Origin: Trogon surrucura
Taxonomy: Eukaryota; Chordata; Aves; Trogoniformes; Trogonidae
Direction: 5' to 3'
DNA length: 64,000 nt
Assembly: GCA_020746105.1 (NCBI GenBank)
Contig: CM036633.1
Location: 14,492,501 to 14,556,500 of the forward strand
Positions 54,915-64,000 of the stretch are shown in pieces. The translations under genes were made by a program, and so were the position numbers. Each line of letters starts with the position of its first letter. Position 1 is the first letter of the stretch. Under the pieces are notes generated by a model. It saw only the letters and a list, made by a program, of their open reading frames with translations. It had not been told where the DNA came from and ran no database searches.

Positions 54915-56900
54915 CCCCAAAGCATCCAAAACAACTCGCCAACAATCAGCATATAGCAGGCACTCAGTAATTCCACTGGAAGGTAATGCCATGCTCATGC
55001 CACCTTCACCATAGCAGCCAAAGTCAATTCAATTATTTTTTTTAAGAAAGGGAAGGAGGTGGATGAAGCTGAAGAACATCACCTTCCATTTAGATACTTG
55101 GTACAGTGAAAAAGTATCTTATTTGGATCAGGAGTGTGAGAGTCAGAGAGATCTGACGGAAGGCAATTCCTCTGTAGGCAAGTTAGAGGAGAATTTAACT
55201 TTTCCCAAGTTATCTTTAAGAGGGTCAAGAAAGATGGGATGAAGTTTGGCTCTTGTGCTGCATGGGCTGAGTCTCAGCCTAGTCATTCGTGTGCTAAAAT
55301 TATTATCAGGTTGAGAAAGAATAGGAAAGGAGGTGATAACGTCTGAATACTGCAAAATCCAGGCTTGTAGAAACTCATTCTCTGTCAGTCTTAGAGCAGC
55401 TCTTTTAAGCTGGTGTTTGCTCCAGCACCGTCCCAAGCACCTTCTCGTCAGCCTCCGACGGCTGAGCTCTGATTGCACAGCGTTCCGTGTATGCAACGTT
55501 CACGCTGGATCTTCTCTTCCCCATCTATAGGGGATGGAATCCTGGTTCAGGTAGTTACACCAACGCAGGACGGCCGTTCGTTAGAGCTGCGGCCGCTCCT
55601 TGATCCGGCATCACCTGCAGGAAAAGCCGCAGCAGCAGGATCAGCGCGCTCTCACATCACCACCACGTCAGCAGAAGCATCGAAGTGATTGCTGTTGCCG
55701 AAAATATGCTTCTGTTACCAGCGTGACAGGATTCCTTTGCAGAGATTTCCCTTGGTGAGCACCCGCAGCGCTCCCCCTGCGGGAACGCCGGCACGAGCAA
55801 AGCTCAGTGTTGATCCCAGGTCGCGTTAGGACAGGCCCCTGGTGCGGGGTGGATGCAGCAGGATCCTCCCATCTCCTTTAAACCTTTGATCTGGGCTGGT
55901 TTTTTGGATCTGAAGTGCGCCTCTTTAAATAAGTTCTGCATCAAAGGAATTCTGACATCAGTAAGAACAGGCAAGAGAGATACAAGGATGTGCAAGATCT
56001 TTCAGGAAAGCTGAAGGAAGATGTGTATAAATCACAGCCCGCTGCTGACTTAGAAGTAAAACTTCCTTCATCCGTGTCCCATTTTTGTCAGTAAATTAAC
56101 AGGCCGAGAAGCTTCAGAGCTCCCATGAACCAGGGGCTTTTCTCCCACGCCAGGTGTACGAATAATCTTCTAGGGAACTATTGCCCCGGTCCTGCAACGA
56201 GGTCTGCGTGGATCACATCAGGGATCACATCCCTGAATTAGAAAGAGTTCCTCATGCCTCTCACCAAAAAGGAGTTAACACTTTATAACGACGGTAATAA
56301 AAAAGCAACAAAAAGTCTGCAAAGTTGATCGATGTCTAGTTCAACGTTACTGCTTTCCCTTGTGTATTTTCTGATTACAAGGACCTGTATTGGAAGTCAG
56401 TGTGCCTCCCTGTGTTTTAATTCTAAAGGTGAATCTGAAGGGTTTACACGTCCTTACCCCAGTCTGGGTTTAATTAACTGCTGCTACTGCTTCATCAGGG
56501 GAAACCCATGACGTTAGCCTTGAGAGAAATCGTTTCCTTTCCATGCTAGACTCTATGAGGAGGAAAGAAGCAGTTCAATTGTACCTAAATAAATTTTTCT
56601 TTTATCTGGCTCCATTTTTAATAAGGGGAGCAGCTTTTTAGTAGATGAGTCTTTATGTCTTTTATTTCACCGAGGTTGCACTTGATTCTTGTGACGTTCT
56701 GCGTTAGCGTTCGGTGCCGATCCCCCGTTAACAACGAACCGTCGCCTCGGCAGAGCGCACGAGGAATGTTCAACGTGGGTCGAGGCAGGAACGTTGCGGC
56801 TGTTTTTTTGGGGGTTTTTTTGTGTTATTTTCTGATCGTTGTTGTTTTTTCGCTTCGTTTTGGCAGCTCCCGGAATAGCCTGCCCTACTTGTAGCCTTGT
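54915..56900. other. DYNLRB1 to MAP1LC3A intergenic, nothing recognised
   Basis: No exon, repeat family or RNA gene was recognised before the CpG island. Confidence 0.5.
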
Positions 56901-57287
56901 AAATATTCCCCGTGGCGGCGGCTCTCCTCGCAGAGACCGGCCGACTGGGAAGGGACGGAGGCAGCGGCGAGTGCCCGGTGATGGGGTGCGGGGGGGGTTG
57001 GTGACAGTGACCTCCCCTCCCCGTCCAACCGGGCGGGGTCAGCCTCTGAACAACCCCGCCTCTGACTGGCCAGTCCCACGCTCTGCGTCCGTTACCGGCT
57101 GGCGGAGGGTCCCCGCCCGGCAGCGTTGGGGAAGGGGCCGCTCGTTACCGCGGGCACCGGCCCCCGCTCCCGCGCCCCGCGGGCTGCCCCGGCGCGGGTG
57201 GGCGGGGCTCCGGGAAGGCCACGCCCATAAGGCCACGCCCCCTCCTCCCCGCGGGGCCAAGCCCCGCCCCTGCCGGGCGTGCCCCTG

Positions 57288-57295
57288 TGACGTCA
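57288..57295 (+). promoter_or_regulatory. Palindromic cAMP response element
   Basis: TGACGTCA, the full CREB/ATF consensus, 86 bp before the MAP1LC3A ATG. A position this close to the start suggests a working site; its use is inference. Confidence 0.6.
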
Positions 57296-57380
57296 CCGCC
57301 CCGGTGCGCCGCCACCGCCGCAGCCCCCGCGCAGGCCGCGCCGCCAGACGGAGCCGCCCGCCGGCACCCCCGCGGCCGCC

Positions 57381-57420
57381 ATGCCCTCGGACCGGCCCTT
57401 CAAGCAGCGCCGCACCTTCG
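57381..57420 (+). CDS. MAP1LC3A: MAP1LC3A exon 1 (gene continues past the window)
   Basis: LC3A is the ubiquitin-like protein that is cut by ATG4 and joined to phosphatidylethanolamine on autophagosome membranes, where it binds LIR-bearing receptors. The exon codes MPSDRPFKQRRTF plus one base, then the donor GTGAGC. MPSDRPFKQRR is the LC3A start (LC3B begins MPSEKTFKQRR), and the codon phase and split after residue 13 fit the family. The Kozak context GCCGCCATGC is strong. The position downstream of DYNLRB1 matches human. No sequence for exon 2 or later exons was found up to 64000, so intron 1 is at least 6.5 kb, or the next exons are too diverged to see, which is unlikely for this protein. 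Confidence 0.92.
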
Positions 57421-58000
57421 GTGAGCACCGCGGGGCGGGGGGCGGTCGCCGTGTCCACCCTCGCCGCCATTCCCCCCCCCCACATCCCCGGGATGGAGCC
57501 GGGGCGGGGGGGGGGGGGGTGGGGCGATGTCCCCTCGGGGTGCCGACCCCCGCACCGGGAGCAGCGCATTGGGGCGGTGCAGCCGGGGTGGGATCTGGGG
57601 GCGTTTGGAGCCTCCCGGGGGTCCCGGAGCCGGGCTGAGGCGGCGGCGGCGGGGCCTGAGATCCCCCGGGCGGGGGTGGCGGCCGGGAGGGAGATCCCCC
57701 CCGTTTCGCTCCAGGCCCGGGCCCGGCCGGCTCGCTTGGGCGGTCAGGGCGCGGTGACCTCCTCGAGAATCACCTCCCGGCGGTGGGAGCGCTGGAGCGG
57801 GGCTGCGGCGGGGTTCGATCCGGCCTCCCTTCGTGGCTCCTGAGAGCGGGGCGAGGCAGCGCTCGCGTCGTGCCCGGCCCTGAAAGCCGGACGGGCCGGG
57901 AAGGTGCTGTGGAAGGGGCCGGCTTTGCTCGCCCGTCCTCGCAGCGAAACCCAAGGCCGCGCCAGCTGCTCTCTCCGCTGACCTTTGCCGGCTGGGGCTG

Positions 58001-61000
58001 GGGAAGGTGCGTGTGTCGGGCAGGTTACGTCCCGAGGGGGCCGTTGCTGCCCCCAAAATGCTTGAAATCTCTGTATTTGTGCCAAACGGGGCCTTGTTTG
58101 GTGCCAGCTGCTGTCCGAACACGGGTGAGGAGGGAGTGTTTGCTACGTTTGTTTGAAAATCTGAGCTTTTTCCCCAATGGGCTGCTGAATCCAGCCCCTC
58201 GCTGCTCCCCCAGAAACTGCAAATATTTGGTAATTTATTGGCGCAGCCCTTACAGCCTTGAATGCTTACCCGGCCTTCTCCTGCCGCAGCCGAGGGAACG
58301 TGCACAAACAGGAATAAAATGAAGTCTGGATGCCCTGGGATGCTTGCTTGGGACCCTGCCGTGTTCTCCTAAGCTCTGTATCAAAAGCAGTGAGGTCCTA
58401 AATCAAACTCTTAGGAGCTACCTTCCGTTAAACTGGTGAGAATCGGCTTATTATAGTCAGGAGGAGTCTGGTTTGCCTTTGCAGATTTGTATGAGCCAGA
58501 AGGAAAACAAAATCCAAGGCTCAGTGTAGTCGAAAGAAAGCAGGATTAAAATAGCCCGGGAGGGAAGGAGGGGGGTGAGGCAGTTTGGTGCCGGCAACTG
58601 CAAGTGCTCCTTTTTTCTGTGTACTTTCCTCTGCCCTTTTGCTCTCTCAGCTGACCGGTCTGCAGAGCTGAGCCAGGAGGGAGAGGGAGGAGAAGGAGGA
58701 GGAGGCCTGGCAGCCCACGCAGTTGCTTTGGGTCAGGGCTGGGATTGCTCGGTTGGAGAAAGTAAATACAGCTTGTTTTCGTCTTCGAATCATTGCACAA
58801 CAGAGGCAGGAAGCGATTGTTTACAGTGCACTTGGAGAGGGCTGATGGAAAACTGCCAGTGACAGCGTTACCCTCGGAATGGCTTAATTTTTAAGGCTTT
58901 AAAACTTTATAGAAGTGGAACAGTTCCAAGAAAACAGAGAAAAGGCAGAGTCAGGAGTATGACTGTTTACAAAAGGCACCCAGGCTCTGGTTTCATGGCA
59001 AGTGGCTTAGGTCTTGGTCTGCCACTCCTTGCTGAAGATTCCGCTTTCCTCAGTGCGTGTTTTGCCCCTTCTGGTATTTTTGATATGTATTTTTCTGGTT
59101 AATTTTCTTGACCTTGTTCATCTGCTTTGTCTTGGGTCTATCCTGAATAAAAATTCTGGATTTCTGTTCATCGGTGTTGGGGACTTGAAAAAGGGATTGG
59201 CTGGGAAACACTGGGGTTGTTGAGGGCACCGAGTGGTGACTTCTCCCCTGATCTGATGTGCCCTTGGTGGTGAGAGGGAGATGCTCTGCATGTCCTGGTC
59301 TGGTTCTTGGTACATCTGCAGCAGAACATACTTGATCTGGGTGCACGAGGATAGAATCTGACAGTAACCCCTCTGCTTTTGTGTGCTGAACCCAACTGTA
59401 GATGCTGGGGCAGCTGTCTTCTGTGCTGCCAGACCCGTGGTAGGAGTCCAAAGCAATTCCCTGAACAAAGCTGTGGTCAAAGGAACAGAGTGTCCTGGCC
59501 GTAGCGAGGGCGTGGGGCAGCCTGACGCCGCTGATGCGCTTCCCATCAAGAGTGCGAGTCCTTGGGAGTGCCAGGGTAGCGCTCACGCCTCCCGCTGTTC
59601 TCCGGGGGGTTGTTTGGAATCGACTGCTCCGCCGTCGCAAGGCTGCCAACGGGCTTCCAGCTTTGTTTTCGGTGCAACGTGGTTATGGATGCGGACCTTA
59701 AGCCTAGACGGGTCGGCTAACTGACAGCGAGTTGGCCTCGTGCCCCAGCATCCTGCCGGAATGGAGGGGGCACTTCGCAGTAAGGCACGTGCAGGTGGGT
59801 CGTGTCGCTCAGCTGAAACCTCTGGCAAGGGGTTAAACAGAGAGGTTTGACCTCAGCCTCCCTGGACTGAGTATTCCCATCTCAGGTTGGCTCCTCTGGG
59901 AGATCTGCCTTTAGTTCTCAGAAGCCTCTCCTCTTCGGAGGAAAGGCAGGGGTAGACAAAGGCGGCATGTGGAGCCAAATTCCCTCATCTCTTGGCTCTG
60001 GGGACTCGTCCAGCGTCAGCCAGCTGTGTTCACAGCAGCTGAAAGACAACAGTGGATGAATTGTGTCTCGTGCGCCGTCCTGTGCTTGTCTTAACGGTTT
60101 TGTTTGTTGGAGGCTTGGAAAAGCGTCTTGATCTTGATCTGAGGGTGATGAGTGAGTCAGCTTGTGCTCATACCCGGCGCTCGGGGTGTTCATGCTCGAG
60201 CAGTTGTGCTTTAGGAGCTGCGATTCCTTGAAAAGGGGCGGCTGCTGCTTTGCTGCCTGGGTCTAGTTGTATTAGTTACTGAGGACATTCTGTGATGTGA
60301 TTTGAGATCAGGTTAGTTATCGGCATTGAAGAAAATACTGAGACAAGAAGAACTGAACAAACATGCAGAACAAATGCCAGCTAGACCACAAATATTGATT
60401 TCTTTATTATTGCTCTTTTATGTAGCAAAAGGCCCTGACTGTCAGCCAGGAATAATAAAACCTCCATGTCCTCTGTTTGTTTTTTAATACTTTCTTCGCT
60501 ACGGAAACTTAAGCTATCCCCTTGAGCCAGAAGGGTGAAGACTGGTGGATCTAGGAGCTCTAAGACCAGTAGACTCTTGCTGCCTCTGTCGTGGAGTAGC
60601 CATGAGCCACAGACGGGTCATCTCCTCTGCCTTCTGTGCCCTTCCAGCGGGGATTACGGTCAGGAGAGTCACTCGGGAGGTCGTTCGGTGCGTCACCCCG
60701 CTTGCGCGACGTTCTGCAGTTGACCTGCAGCCTGTAAGCGCCTCCGACTCTGTGGTCATGCAGTTGTTTGCTGCCTTTTGTCTTCAGAAGGCAGTTTGGA
60801 AATAGGCCACGAGAGGAAAAATGAAGGAACAAATTCAAAGACTCTTATGTCTGGCACATCTCCCCGAATAGACTCTGCGAATCCGTGCGTTTCCAGTCAT
60901 GTTTGTACGCAAATAGCGATGACTCGGGCAGTGCAGAGTCTCTCGGTGAGTGCACGTGTGGGCTGTTGTGCGCTAAAATAACCCTTCTGTCAGGAGCAAT

Positions 61001-63652
61001 TCGAAGTGTCCTGAGTAGTTCCGAGAAATTCAAGTGCGCTCCTGCTGTTTTGGAGGCTTAGAGTTGTGAAGGTTGTTGAGGTGGAGGAGAAGGTCAAACA
61101 AAAGCTCGAGGGAAGCCCTTGCAGAGGACGGCCTCCTCACAGCTCACACGGAGGGGACTTGCTCTTCTTTTCCCAAGGCTAGTGAAACTGCGATTAAACA
61201 TTGAGGGAGGGAAGGAAAAAACCCCAGAAACGCCCCATCGTTATCTGGAACTGTGATATAAATACTCCGTGTGCCACCCAACAGAAGGGCATTGCCTGTT
61301 TGCCTCCCGTGCTCAGGAGGTGCAGGGAGTTGGGAGCCCTGCTTCAGGCTGGTTGAATGGTGGAGGTCCAGGGCTCATCCTGCGCGGCCCGGGGCAGGGC
61401 TGGCGTGGTGCTGCGCACCCAGAGCACGAGCGTCTTGACGTGAATTTGTTGCGAGGTTCTGCCTGCTCATGGTTTGCCAGGTACAAATATTCATTCCCGG
61501 AGCCAGGCTTGAAATCATACTCAGTTAAATTTTGAAACTGCTACCAAAACAAATAAAATAAATGAAAGTCATTCCTGCTTGGTCTTTTAAAATCCATTTT
61601 CAAGCTCTACTCTGGAGCCAGAAAGACTGGGAACTTAATGCAAATGCACAGGGCTGCTGAGATTCTGCTGCAGTCGCAGGGCTCCAGGAGCGAGGCATTC
61701 AGAAATCCTTCCAGGCGTTATGCATCTGCAAGGAAGCCGTAACACCGAGACGGATAGTCGTGCACACAGATCACCAGTTGCTCCACATTCATCTTGGTAA
61801 TCCCTTCGTGTGGCAGTGGAGCATCGGGCTCTGCCTACACGGTGTTGCAGACACGCACAGTTTCTACCAAACGTTAAGGTCAGAACAGAGTAGTTTTGGT
61901 CCTGAGTCATCTGTCCTGTCCGGAACCCTCCAGCTTTGCAGGCAAAAGAGGTAAAATATGACCAATGATCAGAATCTCTGTCACGTTTCCACTGTGCTAC
62001 GTAGCCCTGGGACAACCCCCCTTTCTCACACCCTTTCCTGGGTGTGGGAGTCTCCTCTTGCTCCTCCTGCAGTGCCCTTGGCCTGAGAACGAGCTCTCCA
62101 ACACCGAGCAAGGGCAGGTGAGGTCACCCGTCGTGTGAGCCGTGATGCATCCACCGGGTGTATTTCCTGGTGGTTAGGGGTGTCTGGCCCTAGGGTGATG
62201 TGATACTACAAAAATATTTATTGCTGTTTGTCTGGGGTGACCTGCGTAACTGGCCTGTGTCTTCAGCAGTTGCCAGCTCATCCCAGACATATCCTGAGTT
62301 CGAACCACCCAATTCCTTCTGTCTTAGTTTGGGAGAGAGGACCACGTTCTGGTGACGCTCTGCCCTGGGTCTGCCCGCAGCACCTTCCCGTGAAGAAGCG
62401 TGTTTGGTTTTGCAATCTCCTGCAGGTCTGGGGCAGATCCACTCCTGAGCTGGCTGGCAGCGTGTCCTGTGGATGGCGGCGAGAAAGCCACACGTGTGGG
62501 ACATTTCCAGGTGGTGGTGTTTTTTTTTCTTAATGCTATTTTCTTACCAGCATTCCATCGGCTGCCCCACTGCCTGCCTAGTGTCTCTTGAAAAACGCTG
62601 TCGCTCACACAACGGCCCGGTTGGAGAACTTGCCACGTCTTTTCCTCCTGTTCCACCATCCGTGTCTTTTGTCCATTTCTTTTTGCATCTAGGGCTGGCC
62701 TTTCGTCCTGCGTCTGCGCAGTGCCCGGCGTAGCAGAGACCTGTCCCCCGTAGCCAGGGATTCCTGGGCGCTGCTGATTGAAAAAGGTTAAATGCTCAGC
62801 GGATCTTGCTGAAAATTTTCTACTCCTCCCCTTAACTGTCAGAAATGATCTCATCCTGCAACGCCATGGGATATGTTGTGTACCGACATCTTGGGGAGAG
62901 CAGCTTGGGAAGGCCCTCAGTCAAGAACGCAGCTGAGATTCTGGTGTTTTGGACAATTTACAAGCTCTGCTGTCGATACTTAACAGTTGAAACAGCAGCG
63001 GAAGGAGAAATAGGCGATTTTCCTGGTATATGCAATGCTACAAAAATACTCCTGTTTTCCAATAGGCTCCAACAGTGAAATTTCGCTAGGAAGTAACCAA
63101 TGAGAAGTGTGTGGTTTTTGTCTTGTTGCCATCTTGAGCTCTCGCATCCTGGTGCTGGGGAGAAGCTCCCCTGGGAGCAGGGCTGGTGCTCGGTTCATTA
63201 ATTTTTGCTCAGCTCCTTCTGCACAGCAGCTGTAGCCCCTTTTGTCCCCTCTTGCTTGGAGTCCCGGAGCTGCTGATGGCGAGTGTGGTGTTTCACTTCT
63301 TGCAGCAAGGAGGGGGCCTGAGGAGAAAAAAAAAGTGTAGATATGGACTGGGTTGCTTGAGCAGTTCTGGTTCACTTTACACACAGGCTGAGGATTAGCT
63401 GTAGCCAGGTGCTGCAGAAAAGGGGAAAATCTTAACCCTGATTAGCACAGCTGCAATTTGGGAGAGCTGCAGGAGGAGCACCAGGCTTATAAAGTCAGAC
63501 CTGTGGTGTTTGAAATGTGGTTACGAAACTGGTGAAAGGGTGGAGGGAGCACACCCATCCGCGGTGCCGTGGGAGCGTGGCTGCTGGGCTGGCATCTCCA
63601 GTGATGTTCTTCTGAAGTGCCCTTCAGTGCTTTTCTCTTTATTCCTGTGACT
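58001..63652. other. MAP1LC3A intron 1, nothing recognised
   Basis: No LC3 exon, RNA gene or well-defined repeat was recognised. GC content falls off from the CpG island. Confidence 0.5.
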
Positions 63653-63805
63653 TCACAGAATCACACACAGTCACAGAGTGTTAGAGGTTGGAAGGGACCT
63701 CAAAGATCATCCAGTCCAGCCCCCCTGCCAGAGCAGGGTCACCTACAGCAGATCGCACAGGAACGCGTCCAGGCGGGGTTTGAATGTCTCCAGAGCAGGA
63801 GACTT
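63653..63805 (-). mobile_element. CR1 3' end fragment
   Basis: TCACAGAGTGTTAGAGGTTG, GGAAGGGACCTCAAAGATCA and GGCGGGGTTTGAATGTCTCC, the reversed CR1 3' end, about 155 bp, in MAP1LC3A intron 1. Confidence 0.88.
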
Positions 63806-64000
63806 AGGTTGGCTACATATACCCTAAATTAAAGGTGGTATTTATAGCCGTGCCTTGCGCTGCGATTGCTTTCCTGAAACATGGGGTTGACTTCAAGCTT
63901 CCCCTCCAGGTTAGGGAGGGTGTGGGTGACCTTCAGCTATTTCTTGCAGGGGATCTCTAGTGCCTGGACTGTTGTGTGTGCAGAATTACCCTTGTGTGGG

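Larger units (their letters stand above)
56930..58000 (+). promoter_or_regulatory. MAP1LC3A: MAP1LC3A CpG-island promoter
   Basis: A GC- and CpG-rich island covering the first exon. Several GC/KLF-type boxes (GGCCACGCCC near 57218 and 57231, GCCCCGCCCC near 57261) and a CRE precede the start codon. No TATA box was seen. Confidence 0.8.

Noticed and set aside
56839..57843. 334-codon open frame over the MAP1LC3A CpG island
   Set aside because: Pro/Arg/Gly/Ala-rich translation of GC-rich DNA, where stop codons are rare. It crosses the real LC3A exon in another frame.
57400..58305. 301-codon open frame on the minus strand
   Set aside because: Same reason: low-complexity translation of a CpG island, with no domain visible.
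58648..58730. Possible MAP1LC3A exon 2: acceptor CTCTCAG followed by a frame reading ADRSAEL
   Set aside because: The first three residues match LC3A, but the following sequence becomes a Glu/Gly run instead of the very conserved CKEVQQIR. Judged a chance match.

Overview
The window is a piece of a bird genome. It carries many CR1 retrotransposon fragments, in both orientations, most ending in the ATTCTATG-type 3' repeat. It also has several long terminal repeats of the common avian ERVL kind, whose ends read TGTCCTGGTTT and TTAAACCACGACA. Three vertebrate genes lie on the + strand in the order ITCH, DYNLRB1, MAP1LC3A. This is the order known from human 20q11, so the block is conserved. The LTR type suggests a neoavian bird, but the species cannot be fixed by eye.

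ITCH (coding 2757 to 38661) is complete from its start codon. I could join 23 coding exons with compatible phases at every junction. They give 2640 nt, or 879 aa plus a stop. The product is a NEDD4-family HECT E3 ligase: a C2 domain, a proline-rich SH3-binding stretch, four WW domains and a HECT domain with its catalytic cysteine at residue 847. The noncoding first exon and the promoter lie upstream of the window. The 3' UTR probably runs from 38662 to about 41.8 kb and has several AATAAA signals.

DYNLRB1 (44773 to 51788) is complete. It starts in a CpG-island promoter, has four exons, the first of which codes only for Met, and gives a 96-aa dynein light chain roadblock protein. Intron 1 holds a long minus-strand LTR. 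Intron 2 holds a cluster of CR1 copies, one of them inserted into another. A plus-strand LTR lies just downstream of the gene.

MAP1LC3A begins at 57381 with its 13-residue first coding exon, inside a second CpG island that has a palindromic CRE (TGACGTCA). The later exons are not visible before the window ends, so the gene is cut by the window edge.

The three genes do not form an operon. ITCH is a ubiquitin ligase, DYNLRB1 a dynein cargo-adaptor subunit and MAP1LC3A an autophagosome coat protein. The most interesting structure is in the repeats: an almost perfect tail-to-tail CR1 palindrome just after ITCH exon 16, and similar CR1 copies in opposite orientation on both sides of ITCH exons 8 to 16. 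Such pairs could form double-stranded RNA in the transcript and favour circular RNA. I found no CRISPR array, tRNA, rRNA, prokaryotic system or clearly new protein-coding gene.
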